Part shown: in pieces, positions 28,971 to 43,200 of the stretch | Layout: each line of letters starts with the position of its first letter | Numbering within the stretch: position 1 is the first letter of the stretch | Source: Sipunculus nudus | Lineage: Eukaryota > Annelida > Sipuncula > Golfingiida > Sipunculidae | Assembly: GCA_026874595.1 (NCBI GenBank) | Contig: CM049310.1 | Span: 78,301,056 to 78,365,055 of the forward strand | Length of the DNA: 64,000 bases | Direction: 5' to 3' | Program-made: the position numbers and the translations under genes | The notes under the pieces: generated by a model | The model's database searches: none | Told to the model about the DNA's origin: nothing | The model's input: the letters and a program-made list of their open reading frames with translations, nothing else

Positions 28971-31065
28971 TCACACCAGTACTGACAAAATCATAATTAT
29001 GAATTATACCTGTCTGGGGGGAATGGCAGCTTTTTGGTGATGTGCTCTCTGCTTTTGCACTAGTTGACCTCACTTGTAGCTTGGTCCCATAATCCAATTA
29101 GGATGTCCAGGTCAGGCCACCACCTGCTGGCCTTGTGTTATGCCTTCAGGGATTGTGAATACCAAGTTGTCATGGTTATTGCACTTGGTCAGAATGTAAA
29201 GTCTTCAGGTTTCAGTGGTGGTAAATAAATTATTTAATAATTATTGTCATTGTACAGATGTATACTGTACATAAAGTAGATGTGTAGTCAGAGCCTACAT
29301 ACCTCCACCAGAATCCTAATAAAACTTTCCCATGTTCATGTGTGCCATACTTAGTTTCACCAATCACCAGCCCAGGTCAGCAGTGAGCACTAGAACAAAT
29401 CCCCCCCCCCCCCCCCAAATGCCTAAAGGTGTGATTCGAGGCCCAGCCAAAGAAACGGCCATATGGCACAGTGGTAAAAGATCGTTTGAATGAAAACATA
29501 ATGGTAAAACAGATTACCCAAAGGATATAACAGATTGTACATCAGTGAACTGAACTAAGATGCTGTTGTCAGATTCTATTCAAAATTTTCTGTGTACACG
29601 GCTAACTGTTTTTCATTTTTCAACAACACAACAGTTAACATCTAGTACAAAGCCATCCTCTAATACCAATGAATGACTGACCCTGGACCTGGACAAAAAA
29701 AGGTGACCTATGGTGTCTGTTGAATGAATAAACAACAACAATGCAACATATTACCTCCAGAATTTAACAGATTTTTCCTTTGGTGCTATCCTAATCCTGC
29801 GATTGAATAAAAATCTGTTCAGAAATTTTTTTCAGATAATCAAAAAAATCTGTTCAGAGCTTTTCTACAGATAATCAAAAGAACCAAGGATAAAACATAA
29901 TACTTCTCATCACCTTACGTTACAGTGATGTAAAAAGGCACATGATTAAAGTAAACAGTCAAAGAATTTGAAATTAAAAAAAAAATACTGATTTTTAATG
30001 GTGTTCATGTACTCTGTTATTAAATATCATGCACTTATATCAGCCAAAAAATATCTTAAATTATCATCATGAGACACCAGTTACTGACAACCTTTTTACA
30101 TCCTCCTTTGTTTAGCAGTTTGATCAAACAGTATCACCTTAAAGTTGACAGTGAAATTTGTCAGTTACTTTTGTAAATTATTTTTAAGAGACAAATTAAC
30201 ATCTAATTATTATAATGTATTCCTGCACTTCTAGTTGTTGAATAAAACCTGTTTCTACTGAGATTATTTTGACAGGTGTGTTTAATTTCTTTCTGGTAAA
30301 TATTGGTAAATGTCCAATATCTTTCATTCAAACATACATTTTATGCAATGAACATTATGGTAGAACATTGCCAGATTTCAAAGTGGCGGACTAGATAAAC
30401 TTGGTTCCTCCTGTATTCTCTAACAGACACAGTTTTCTTGGTACTGTTCATAAACAGGGCTGAAATGAATACCAATTATTAAACTCAAGTACTCAATAGC
30501 ATAAGATACTTGGACTTGAGTACTTGTTGCCATGGTAACACTAAAGATATAAATGGACATGTTTACTGATACAAACTATGTATAAATCTGACTTAGGACA
30601 AGCTATGGGGTAACACTGCAAAGATATAAATATACATCTGTTAACCAAAAATATGTACAAATCTTACTTTGGGCAAGCTTAAACTTTCTCCTGATGTAGG
30701 AATAGACATAAATCTAAATAGCAAAAGAAACAAAGCCTTAAAACATACCTTTATTTAATTGGTTAGCCCAAATTGAATTAATTATAAAGAAGTTTGAAAG
30801 TTGAGTCGGTTATAAGTTCCTTGTATAAATCCTTAACTGGGAAATGTTTGTTTTGAGTAGAAAATAATTTCTGGCAGAAGGGTGCAATGTTTATGCTAAA
30901 TCTTAGTAGGTCAGCATTTCAATTTTAAATTTTGCTTTTACATATCATCCTTACATATGCTATATTTCAGTAACTCAGTCATACTCATGACACTTTTTTA
31001 TGTTGATGAAATCCTGTATTTTAAGTGGATGTGATTACCTTAATTTTTTGCAGTGTATATACTTT
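28971..31065. other. Intergenic, unassigned
   Basis: AT-rich. Contains a 16-nt C run at 29401-29416 and, at 30241, an AATAAA followed by TG-rich sequence that could be a poly(A) site on the + strand. No ORF with family resemblance. Confidence 0.5.
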
Positions 31066-32238
31066 ATTGTATCTGCCAAAACGAAGTTTTGCGGATACTA
31101 TGTTTTTGACTGGGTTCCGCCGCCGCCGCCACCACGTTCATTTCTGGAGAACTCCTCTGAGACTATTGGGCTGATTTTTCCGAAACTTACACCAATTATC
31201 GAGTCACATGTGAACTTGTGCCTTACCAATTGAATTGACCTCTGACCTTTCCTTCCCTGCCGAGCGTCCATTCATGCATCTGTTTCCACACATAAACCCA
31301 CATATCCCAGGAACCGTTTGACCGATCAGGAAAAACAATTTGTACAAATGTAGCCCTTGGATAGCTTTATAACATACACAAAAAATGGTGGCGCCACCTG
31401 CAACCATGTTTGCACAGTGTCCATCTGTTTGTCTGCCTTGGGTTAAAATCACTCATATCTCTGCAGTGGTTTGACTAATTCACCTGAAATTTGGCATGCG
31501 TATACATCCTGGATAGCTTTCTTGATTTTATGACAGGTGGCGCCACCTACATTCATGTTCATGCTACAGACATTCATGCTTAAATCTCCGGACTGGTTTG
31601 ACGTATCTTCCTGAAAATTTGCATGTGTATAGATCTCACATAGATCTTTATCATAAGCAAAACTGGTGGTGCCACCTGCAACCATTTTTGCACAGCGTCC
31701 ACCTGTTGTCTGCCGTGGGATAAAGTCACTCGTATCTCGGCAGTGGTTTGACTTATCTGCCTAAAATTTTGCTTGTTTATACATCTTGGATAGCTTTCTC
31801 GATTTTTTTGGCAGGTGGTGCCACCTACATTTATGTTAATGCTGCAGACATTCAGGCTTATATTTCAGGACTGGTTGGACATATCCCCCTGAAATTTTCC
31901 ATGTGTATAGATCTCACATAGCTCTTAATCATACACAAGATTGGTGGCGCCACCTGCCACCATTTTTGCACAGCATCCTTCTGATTGTCTGCTGTGGGAT
32001 AAAATCACTCATATACAAGTAGTGGTTCGACTTATCTGCCTTAAATTTTGCATATGTATACAACTTGGACAGCTTTCTGGATTTTGTGGAAGGTGGTGCA
32101 ACCTACACACACATTTTGGCTGCAGACATCCATGCTAATATGCAACACACCTCACTCTATTTCTCCTTGCCACTCAATCCATGCCTCACTTCCCCTGTTC
32201 CACTCAGATTTTGGCGGATACACAGTCGCTTGTCGACT
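31066..32238 (+). mobile_element. Repeat family A, copy 2 (1.17 kb)
   Basis: Same orientation and plan as copy 1: start ATTGTATCTGCCAAAACGAA, end TTTTGGCGGATACACAGTCG. Three perfect GGTGGCGCCACC palindromes lie at 31387-31398, 31536-31547 and 31943-31954. The many short ORFs on both strands follow the internal tandem units. Confidence 0.8.
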
Positions 32239-32619
32239 TCCTGTATTCTAGTCAAACATCCTTTTATAAGCTCCATGTGAATATCCATTCAGCACCTTTT
32301 ATTACCATTGTACCCTGTGTCCTCCTGTACCAACCAACCCTGGTTTAAACACACTGGAATGCTACCTTTTCCTCCTAGAGATACCAGCTGTGCTATTACA
32401 CAGCCTGTCATCTATAACTGTGAGAAATAGACATCCATGTTACTGTTATCACTGAGGCAAATATGATACATACCAGAAATTTGGCTCAGCAATAATCCAT
32501 TTATTTTTAATCCCCAGTTAACAGCCTTTTATTAAATTCCGTTATTAAATAAAAATTTTAATTTTGCATAGCCCTTCCTCCATGTACCTATATGTAAATA
32601 CAGTGATAAAATGTGTTAG
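32239..32619. other. Intergenic, unassigned
   Basis: AT-rich sequence with no recognised element. Confidence 0.5.
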
Positions 32620-32794
32620 TACAGTGAAACGTGTTATGAGACCATCCATGGGACTGGCCAAAACTGTTCTTAATTCACAGGTGGTTTTATAAGGTCAGTT
32701 ATGACCAATGTGAATGCTTTCGGTTTCCCTAAAGGTGGTCTTAATAGACAGGTGGTTTTATAAGACAGGTGGTCTTTTAGACAAGTTCTACTGT
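32620..32794 (+). mobile_element. Repeat family G, copy 2 (175 bp)
   Basis: TACAGTGAAACGTGTTATGA at the left, AAGTTCTACTGTA at the right; internal GGTGGTTTTATAAG is repeated. Confidence 0.65.
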
Positions 32795-33411
32795 ATATCA
32801 GATATCAGAGGTACTTTTTTATGTAAAAATTACAGAAAATAACAAAAAGAAAAAAATCTTGTTTTAGTTTTGATGAAATTCTGTATATCAGTTCCCAATA
32901 TTTCTAATACCCCATTTTTATTCTTTGTAATATTTGGCAATTTTACCAATCATTGTGTTTAAACTTTTTGATATGTTCAGCAATATGAACCTTTTTGTAA
33001 ATTCTGGATAAAGTACATTTTGTGATATTATTTATTAATTGTTCACACCAAGTTTTTAACATTTATTTGATCAGTATTATTACCCAAATAAAAAAAGGGT
33101 GTATTGTGCACAAGGGTATTATTTGTAAATTTGGGTAATCTGGTAGATTTAGAAAAAAAACAAATAAATGCTGGATTCCTACAGAACTAGCTATGTGGTG
33201 TTTGCATTCCTTTTTGAGTTGTCTTGATCATTTTATGGTTGCACTTTCAAAACTTAACAGATCGCATTTCAGTTACTTGTGTACAAATGTTTAGCCAGGA
33301 AATTTAGCTCAGTACACCATGTTGGTGATGGATTCTGTCGAAAGGAAATGAGTGGGCTGATCATCTGAGCTTAAATGGGGTAATTTCACCATGAAACTTT
33401 ATATAATGATA

Positions 33412-33522
33412 TACAGTGGAACCCCGCCTTGCGACCAACCCACAATTGCAACCACCCCCAAAATTACAACCACTATGTTCATATGACCACCACTAGGTGG
33501 TCTGTTGTGGGGTTCCATTGTA
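33412..33522 (+). mobile_element. Repeat family G, copy 3 (111 bp)
   Basis: TACAGTGGAACCCCGCCTTG at the left and GTGGGGTTCCATTGTA at the right, a near-perfect inverted end of about 15 bp. Confidence 0.7.
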
Positions 33523-35108
33523 ATTTCATATTAATTACATGGAATATTGGCTGATTCTATGGCTGAAAGAGGCCATATCTTTACCCAGTAGACCTGTTAC
33601 ATGTTTTTAATAATCAATCTGTTTGATCTTAAATGTTATCAGGTAAATCCAATAGTCCAGTTGTAGTTAAGCTGAGTTTCAGCCATGTGTGTACCAGTGA
33701 ATAGTCCTTAAGTTGTCAGCTGTTAAAATTAAAGAAAAGGAAACTTTTAGACCTAGAAACTTTGAAATTTTTATCTTTAGTCCTCTTCAAATCTCCTTTT
33801 AATTCAATAATTATGTAAGAGCAACTTAAATTTTGCTAACTTTATATTATCAAGTCTGAAATCTCTTGCTGGGCTCCACCAAAAACAGCGCTAGATGGCT
33901 TGGAAGATGTCATACATTGAAAGTCACCACTTTTCCTACTGATAAAAATTTCTAAACCAATATATAGTATTTGATTATATAATTGAAACAATGTGCTTCT
34001 TTGAGTAGAATTAGTAGAATTGAGTAGAATCTAAACATAGATCAGGGTTAAGGTGCTGGGCTATGAAAACACAACCCTAACGTATATTGGACAGCTAGAC
34101 CTACTCCAGTCATTACATAAGTCATACGGGGAAATGCACTGCAAGGGCTGTTCATTCTATTACATTTATATTATTGTAAACATTTAGTTACCTGAACATC
34201 AGGTAACAAGTGGTGAAATAACATACATGAATACATGTCAGTCTACAAACCAAGAGGTAAATCCAACGTCTATGGTAACCTGTTGCTTCCTGTGCCACAT
34301 ACAAGTTGATTTTCATCCAGTTACCTGTGCAAAGCATGCTTGTATAGATTGTTCAAACTTATGTACCCCCCCCCCCCCCTTCCTCTACTTTTTTCCATTA
34401 GAGGGCCCCACTGTCATCAAGGGTTGGAAATTTTATGTTTCTTCCTTGACAAATTTACTATCATGATATCCAGTTATTTAAAATTATATATTTTTTTTCT
34501 ATTCTGAAATAACTACAGGAAGAATATAAGGATGGATTATCAGAATAAACAACATTTAAGGATGTATGCCACATGTCCAGATATTCACATGCGATCACAA
34601 ATGTTTGGTCCTTTATTGTTAACCTCATATTTCAGCTCTGTTTGAGCCCTATATGCTTATGGAAATTATCAATCACTTGAACATTTTATGAATATAACAA
34701 ATGCATTAAAATACAAAATTTTATTTGAAAATCCAGTTTATGAGCACTTTTCTTGTAACAGGTTTGTAAAAATATATTTCAACAGTATACAGCTAAAATA
34801 CATACAGTCAACAAAGTATAAATTAAAATCAGCATTATTTTCTTGTAAGATTTCACATAAATTTTTAAACCATTACAAGCTCTGGAAACATAAGACAGTA
34901 TTAAAGATAAACTAAATAATACTTCTACTAAATTATTAAATATATGAATCTTAATGGTAAACAAGTTTTAAAAATTTACATAATCATGTATTATCTGAAA
35001 GACCACAGACACATAAATGTACAAATTAAAAAATAAACATTAAAGTACCTCAGAAATGTTATGTACAGCAGGCAATACATAGACCATATAACTTGTATTC
35101 AGCATCAT
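33523..35108. other. Intergenic, unassigned
   Basis: AT-rich, with a 14-nt C run at 34366-34379. No gene recognised. Confidence 0.5.
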
Positions 35109-35296
35109 CAGAAGTGGATCCAGGGGGGGTCCAGGGGGTCCGAAACCCCTTTTTTTCAGCCGAAGCAACCTTTTTTTAAGGGCTTCAGACAAATTTTGGA
35201 CCCCCATTTCGGAACCTGGGGACCTTTTTTTTTTTAGGTTTATCATAGTCCTCCTGGGTTGGACCCCCCTTTTCCTAAATCCTGGATCCTCCCCTG
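35109..35296 (-). mobile_element. Repeat family E, copy 2 (188 bp)
   Basis: CAGAAGTGGATCCAGGGGGG at the left, AAATCCTGGATCCTCCCCTG at the right, in the opposite orientation to copy 1. Flanks AGCATCAT and ATCGTCAT agree at 6 of 8 bases, as expected for an old hAT 8-bp target duplication. Confidence 0.8.
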
Positions 35297-36265
35297 ATCG
35301 TCATATATATCAGAATTCATTTTAATACAAATGTTCATAAAAAAATTGTATTTCAACCAATAAACACAACTAGGTATGATTGATGGTAGAGTATCATCTG
35401 TATTAATCTGATTAATTAATTGCTGGTGTGTGATTGCCCTGTAAGAGAGGTTACTTGACACCTATCCCTTATGGACAGGATCACTTTGATCTATAGAAAA
35501 ATCATGATGAAGAATAGGAAAAGTAATAATCTATATACTTATCTGAGATAATCTGAGATCTACTCCATAAATATTTTTATATTTTCATGTCTAGGAGCAA
35601 AACTTCGAAACAGAGCTAACACTGCTTTAAAAATCCCTGAAATATCATTTTTCTTACTTTGGCACTAAGTAAACCCATGCCTTTGGTACCAGTACCACAT
35701 CGTGGTTATGTTAATGAGGTGGACTTGATGCCTTCCTTTTACATATGATAAAATGATTTTAAAACTCTCTGAGCTATGCAGATAAATAAAATGGTTTCAA
35801 ACAAGTGTCATATACACAGCCAGGCATGAACTTAATCACTTTAAAGGTAGCAGTGTTTCCCGGCAGTAAGTCTGATTTTGTTTTAAACTTTAAGAAACGT
35901 TTAATTCATCTCTTGAGCAAGATACCAAAAGGTGTGCATGGGTTAATTTTCATCTTGTTGATCAGGTGAAAGATGGCATTGAAAAATATATTCAAACCAC
36001 TGAATAATCAAAACTAATATATTTCCTTGATCAGACACAGGTCCTTAAATTGTCGCCTGCCTTATTTAGTGGCCCGGGCAAACCAGTGTCTTAGAAAAAT
36101 AAACACAGGCCTTAAATTGAAGCCTGTCTTGTTCAGACGCCAGGTACTAGAGTATTTTAGACTTTGATTGCCAGATGTCTTTTCCTGTCATTATAATATG
36201 TGCACTTATGGGTCATATTGACCGGAGATTGTTAATGAATTTGTTTTTGTGTTTTAATAAAATGT
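35297..36265. other. Intergenic, unassigned
   Basis: AT-rich. 36010-36420 contains loosely repeated GCCTTAAATTGAAGCCTG, GCCTTGAATAGAAGCCTGC-type sequence. No coding signal. Confidence 0.5.
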
Positions 36266-36271
36266 TTTATT
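36266..36271 (-). terminator. Candidate poly(A) signal for the integrin beta gene
   Basis: AATAAA on the - strand, about 243 nt past the stop codon at 36514-36516. It is the first canonical hexamer after the stop. Confidence 0.35.
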
Positions 36272-36513
36272 CGTCTAAAAATCTGTCTTATGTCTTACAT
36301 GTTTTTGTCTGCTGGGCCTAGATGACAATGAATATTTTAATAAATGCCTGCCTTGAATAGAAGCCTGCTTTGTTTAGATGCCAGGTTCTGAAAAAAAATA
36401 AAAGTCCAAATGCCTGATCAAGGAAATATGGCATGTTGCATTTACTGTGTGAAAGGGGACTAGATTATGTAGGGCTGTCTTGTTGAAATAACTGGGCAGC
36501 AAAGTCCCGTCTT

Positions 36514-36582
36514 CTACTGCTTGCCACCAAAGGCTGGATTCTGGACTGTGCTGACAGCTTGCTTGTAAAGGGGATTAACATC
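36514..36582 (-). CDS. ITGB: Integrin beta last exon: NPLY/NPAF tail
   Basis: 22 codons and [23 protein letters not shown] then KQ. It holds both NPxY/F motifs; the second is NPAF, so it lacks a phosphorylatable Tyr. Acceptor TGTGATTTCAG on the - strand. Too short to stand out as an ORF; found by following the phase from the previous exon. Confidence 0.92.
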   Translation of the reverse strand, partial: DVNPLYKQAVSTVQNPAFGGKQ

Positions 36583-37193
36583 CTGAAATCACAGAAAACA
36601 AACATACACAAGACAAAGTCAGTCTGTTTACTTCAAAACCAGCCTTTAAATAACTTAATTAGTATTTACTTGCAGGCACTAAACATATACTTCATTCATG
36701 CATGCAGTCATCCATCGTAGAAAATCTTTATTAATGAAGTTGTTCTATTTCAGTTAATGTGATGCAGTTTTACAATTCTGGATTTCTGCAGTTCTAAATT
36801 TAAAGTTTTTGTCTGGTCATAGACTGAAATACCATTTATTAGCTCATGAGTAAATAACCTAATTTTATCTATCACTCATAACAAGGGTATACTTTATAGA
36901 TAATTGGCTGTAGTATGAGTCTCCAACCTCCTGTTATATTTATTTTAAAACTATATATAATTTGTCATATTTTCATTAATAAATCATTTAAATATATTTA
37001 CAATTGTATTCAATATCAGTGAAAATAAGAGAAATGTAGCGAATGTATTTTGAATTATTATAAAAATACACACTACCAAAACCTGTTACATCATTAAAGA
37101 CAGGGAAATTCAGCTCACTGACCAGTGAATGCTTAATTACAAGATTCTGTAATTCAAAAATGCCCTTTAAATATATACCAAAGTTCTATTCAG

Positions 37194-37254
<61 letters not shown>

Positions 37255-40200
37255 CATTCTGTATTACATCCTTTGGCTCATATTTTTATCATTAAAACAT
37301 TAATGAGAAAAAGGGTATTGAGGAAAAGAGTATTCCTTGAAAATATCATGAAGTATATTTCAGTCCTTACTTAAAAGTTTTCTTTCAAAATTATAATTTT
37401 AAAAATGTATTTTTAAATTTTATATCTCAAATTTTTTTGTTGCCCAATCACCTATAAAGCATGATGAATTAACATGAAAAATACCTTCTTACTTTTAAAA
37501 TAAATTTGTACCTGCCAAAATATAGCCTTGAAACTGTTTGCTTACTCTTTTAAACGAGTGTTAAAAACAGTGAATCGGGCGCGATCACAGGTGTCAACAT
37601 AAACACAGCGTGTAGGGTTGTGTGCATCGTGGAGCCACAACATGTGTTAATCAGGAAATGTGCTGACTGAATTGGCCAAATAAATGTAATACATGTTCCC
37701 ACTGGCTGAAACACTGGGTGTTGCGGCTTAAAATTGGACCTCCGGCCATTCTGTCATATTCTCATAAACAGACACATGGACTGTGTTTACCAACACACAG
37801 AGCCATAACAAGGTGTTAAACAACCATATGTGAGGTACTGAGACTGTGTGCTGGGATAGTTTTGCTTGGGAATCTTTTCTATAAAGGAAAACTGAACTGA
37901 AGGTGTGAAAGAATAGGCATAATATTAGGCCTGATTATGTCCCTTTAAGTTATTGATTGTACAGTAACACCATTTGATGGGTACAATAGCTAGATGTGTA
38001 CAGCGAAGGAAAGATTGACATAAGATCATTCACCGTGTTCCACTTGGCTTGTTGTCTCTCTTGCTCAAACTTGGCATACTCCCGTCGATCAGCCACAGTG
38101 ACCACACACTTCCACACAAAAAGCAGAGCCAACCCAATCACGATGATGCCGACCACAATTCCTATGATGATCTCCTTAATTGGCTGTGGCTTTGGACATT
38201 CTGAAATAAATACATAGTATTCCTCCATCTAATTTTGAAAGACCAAATTTGGTAATATTAGACTGGGTTTCTCAAGGAAACATTATATTTTTTAGTTCAC
38301 TTATAAAGTTGGTTAAAGTCTGAATTTCACCACCATGTGTCTACCAGATTTGGTATGAAAATGTATATTACCGGTCGTTACATTTAAAGGGGTTAAAACG
38401 TATTGTAAGGTATTATTGGGCCTGATTTTTAAAAAGGTAAATAAACAACTAAATTGCACAATATTTAAGACAAAATTATTTCAATATATGAGAAATCTGT
38501 CTACATTTACAACATATCAGACTCACTTATTATGGTGGTCATGGTCACTGGACACATGCAAAAACAGCTTCAGCTGAAAGAAAGCAAGTTCATGTTACTG
38601 AAGTAACTTTGCCATGTTCTCGGTCTTATACTACTGATGGGATCTCTTGAAGTGTGTGATACTTACGTTTTGTTCTCTGTACAGATATCTTTGAATCATC
38701 ATCATATTCATAGGCAAAGAATACTTTACACTGGTCCTCATCAAGAAACTCACATTGCCGAGTCCTATTGCTCTCTGAAAGGTCACAAAAAAAAGGCTTA
38801 TTAAAGAGGCCCAATCACCTATAAAGCATGTTGAATTAACACCAAAAACAAACCACATGGTGCAGGGACTCGGGCCAGGGACCTGTTACACAACCTGTGC
38901 TTCTCGTGTCATTTCTGCTGAGGCCCCTGGACCTATCTCACAAATCTTTTGTTACCGGTTCTACAATGAATTTACATTCAGTCCATGGACTGTAATGTCC
39001 ATCCAGCAGAGATATATCAGTGGAAATGAAGTTCCATTTATGGACTAGTTTGGACTACTTTTTGTTTGGGATCCGTCACACATGCACAAAAAGTCATGCA
39101 ATTTGTTATTGTGAATGGACACCCCCCCCCCCCCCCCCACACCCCGCCTCCTGAAAAACAAAGCCCATGTTAGAGACAGGTTATTGTCCTTTGATGTCTG
39201 GAGGTAGAATTCAGCATATATACCACTGATGTGGTCACGTCCATGCCATCTGAGTCAAAGTCCAGGCTCCACCAGTCCAAGTCTGAGTCTAAGTATGAGT
39301 CCTTGAAGTTCAAGTCCAAGTCATCTGAAACCCAAGACCGAGTTCCACTCAGAGTCCAATAAAAATCTGTATATAAAAAGAAATTTAAAATGCAACTTTG
39401 AAAATACCACAAGTATTTTTATGTTAGTTAAAACATGCCTTTAACGTAAAGGTTTAATTATATTTAGCTCCCAATGCAGACCTAAGGCTTGGTATATACA
39501 TTTTTGGGGGGGTAATATTCTGTTAGTATTACCCACATTTAAATAAATGTTTTTATGGTATGTGGTCGAGCCAGACTCAAGATGGACTGATTTCTTGAGT
39601 CCAACTCTTGAGTACAAGTCTGAGCCCAGGGCTCTTAAGACCCAGTCTCGAGTCATCCATCACTGATATAAATTCCTTAAATTAACATATACATTGCCCT
39701 TTAATATGTAAATATAAGTGTGAAATTCTACTTACTTTTTAATTCATCTACTTCTGTCATTTTTGGACACTGATCACACTCGGTTGTTTTGCTACCACCG
39801 TTAAATACTCTGCACTTGACACAGGAGCGTTTACTCTCACATTTATCTTGGCAAGTCTGAAACAAGAAGTTCCTCATATCACAAAAAGGGGTGTGAAAAT
39901 CAAAAATTAAATTTGCAAAAATGATATAAGTACTCACAGAAACATACTGTTGAAGTGGTTTTGTTAGAGGGGTTTTAATTTTCGCTCTTTTAGCAGGAGT
40001 TTTGTGTTTAATTACCGGTAATAACATTTGTTATTTCAATGCGATAGTTTGCCACCTAGACTATTGCAACATTCTCGCCAGACACACAGTCACGGGAATC
40101 CCTCTGTGCAGGGTTGCTGAAGTTGAGGGTTCTTTAGTCGGAATGTTAGAACTGTCCTGTAGTCATTTATGAGTTCATAGCAAGTGATATTTCTGCTGAA

Positions 40201-43200
40201 ATGATTTTAGAAACAAGTGAAGACCTTTGGACCACCCCCCCCCCCCCCCCCACCCCCTCCCCGCCCTTCCCCCAATAGCTTTGTAATATGACGGTGGTGA
40301 GAGCCAGCTGCAAATGCTGTCAGCTCTTTTTGTTGTTCACACATTGCGAGCTGCTTAATTCTAGTTTGTAATCGCATTTATTGTTGTTGCTGAGCAATTC
40401 TACAACTTCCAGAGAATGTGGCTGGGTGCAGTACCATTGCATCATCAAACGTGATTACTCCCAGTTGTTTGAAATTGAAGTGAATCAAACCCAGAATCAG
40501 TGTTAGAGGTCTCGAAACGGGCCAAGTCCTCGGTAGGCATACATTGTCCCTGACTGGCAACTCCAGTTTGACCTTTTATGACATTTTATATGTCCCTTTC
40601 GTTCTGCTCTAAATATTTTGCAGTTTTGTTCAAGAAACGTAACTGATCAACAATGGCCTCATGAGGTATAACACATGCAAGAATTCAGACATTAAATCCT
40701 AATTGTATGGACTCTGACTTTGTTGGTGGTGGCTCAGCCTCAGTCTTGGCCTCAGAGGACCCTGCCTTAGCCATTTGTCTGGGCCTCAGAGGGCTGTGAC
40801 TCGATCTTAACTCGAAAGGCCGTGACTCAGACTCTGTTCTGGCCTCAGAGGGAGGCGACTAAACTACAACACTGACCCGAATGCATTTCATTTAATCATT
40901 TTATGATATGCATCAATGATATTTGAAGTTCAATCCAACTGTAAGCGGAGGATACTCTTCCCCTTGCCCCTTGCTACCAAAGTCTCTCCACAGATAGATT
41001 CTCTCTGACCTCAGAGTACTTTCTTATTATATCCCTGCATCCTTATGGTTTATAAACCTATTCCATGTGGGTTTGTTGTGTGAGTGGAGGATTTATTCCA
41101 GATCCCAGACTTTCCCCTGATTTGATTGGCTGGTACACATGTGACATCATGGACTGAATTTTATCAACATCTCAGAGCTAGTAATGCATGTTGTTTTTAT
41201 TCTCTGCTGAAAATTTAGGATTTACAGTGGCAGAAATACTGTGCCTTTACTGCGATCTAGAATTTTTAGTCACAAGGGATTTCCAAATGTGTTGATCGTG
41301 ATGCCGAGTTGACAGTGCTCATAGATGTGCCAATAGTTTTTGAACAAATGACACTACCTCATGTTTTTAGTGGAAAAAATATATAGAAACAAGGCCTACA
41401 GGCCTAATGCAAACCTGTGCAAAGTTTAGGAGTATAAATTGAGGTTTATTTTTAAAATTTAATATTGATCCTCTTATGTCCTGCATATCCTACTTAGTCA
41501 TTATGATTTCAGCAAAATGGATGTTTCCAACCTGCAAGTTTCAGACTAGGACATTTTAAAACCAGAATATGGGTAGTCGACAAGCCACTATGTGTATCTG
41601 CCAAAATCAGAGCCGGACAGGTGAAGTGAGGCATGGATTAAGTGGCAAGGAGAGTAGAGTGAGGTGTGTTGCATATTAGCATGGATGTCTGCAGCTTAAA
41701 CGTGAATGTAGGTGGTGCCACCTGTCATAAAATTTAGAAAATTGTCCAGGATGTATAAACCTGCATAATTTCATGTGGATAAGTCAAACCACTGCTGAGA
41801 TATGAGTAATTTTATCCCAAGGCAGATGAACAGATGGACGCTGTGCATAAGTGGTTGCAGGTGGCGCCACCAGTTTTGCCTATGATGAAGAGCTATATGA
41901 GATCTATACACAAGCAAAATTTTGGCCCAATCAGTCAAAGGGTTCCCGAGATATGAGCTTAAATGTCTGCAGAGTAAAGTAAATGTAGGTGGCGCCACCT
42001 GTCATAAAATCAAGAAAGCTGTCCAGAATGTATAAACCTGCAAAATTTCAGGTCAATAAGTCAAACCACTTCTGAGATATGAGTGATTTTATCCCAAAGC
42101 AGATGAGCAGATGGACGCTGTGCATAAGTGGTTGCAGGTGGCGCCCCCATTTTAAGTGTATGTTATAAAGCTATCAAAGGGCTACATTTGTGCAAAATTT
42201 TTAGCCTGATCGGTTAAACAGTTCCCCAGATATGTGGGTTTATGTGTGGAAACAGACGCACAAATTGAAGCTGGGCAGTGAGGAAAGGTCAGAGGTCAAC
42301 CAAAAATGAAGGCGCAGCAGTTCACATGTGACTGATCATAATTCCGAATTCTAAAAAATTCTGCCCCATGGTTATGGAGGAGTTCTCCGGAAACCTATGC
42401 GGCGATGGCGTCTGACTGAAAACATAGTATCCGCAAAACTCTGTTTTGGCGGATACAATGATTGTAGCTGACACCACCAGTCTTATATACAACAAAGAGA
42501 TATATTAATATGCCCAATGTCAGACTGATATGTCAAACCCCTCTAGTGAAATAAGCAGGGACATACACTGTGCAAAAATTATTGTAGGTGGCGCCACATG
42601 TCTTGAACATTATAAAGCTACCCGATATGTATTACCATGCCCAATTTTAGGCTGATGTGTCAAATTCCTCTGTAGAAATAAGCAGGCGCATACACTGCAA
42701 AAGTCAATGTAGGTGGCACCGTCTGTCTTGTTAATGAGAATACCATCAAAGACGCATAGACAGGTAAAAATATTAGTAAAATACATCAAACATTCCCAGA
42801 GTTTGATGCACTGGGCTGACAAGGCTTAGGTGAGTAAGGCACTTGCCCCTGAGTGACCTGTGACAAATTGCTGCCTCAAGCTACTGCACTGAGTGAACTT
42901 TTGACATGTACCTGGCTGCACTGAGTGAACTCTTGACCTGTTGCATAATCTGACACAGTTGGCAGTCTACCAAAGCTATAAATAGATTCAGGCTGAACTT
43001 TGGTGCCAAATATGATGCAGTGAGCAGTCTGCCAAAGCTTATAAATAGAATGCAGCTACTGCACTGAGTGAACTCTTTGACTTATACCTGGCTGCACTTC
43101 TTCCAATCCTGGCACTGTGCTAAAACTATTTACAGAGCTGACATCATCTTGGCTAATGGCCAACATCAAGGCTCTGGCAAGCTGCCAATGGTAAATCAAG

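Noticed and set aside
39170-39412. Acidic frame on the - strand between two integrin exons
   Set aside because: It is produced by a degenerate GAGTC/CAAGTC simple repeat, and the flanking exons already join in frame without it.
40378-40860. Possible additional exon with GGCCTCAGAGG repeats
   Set aside because: Imperfect tandem repeat, no splice sites in a useful phase, and adjacent integrin exons already join.
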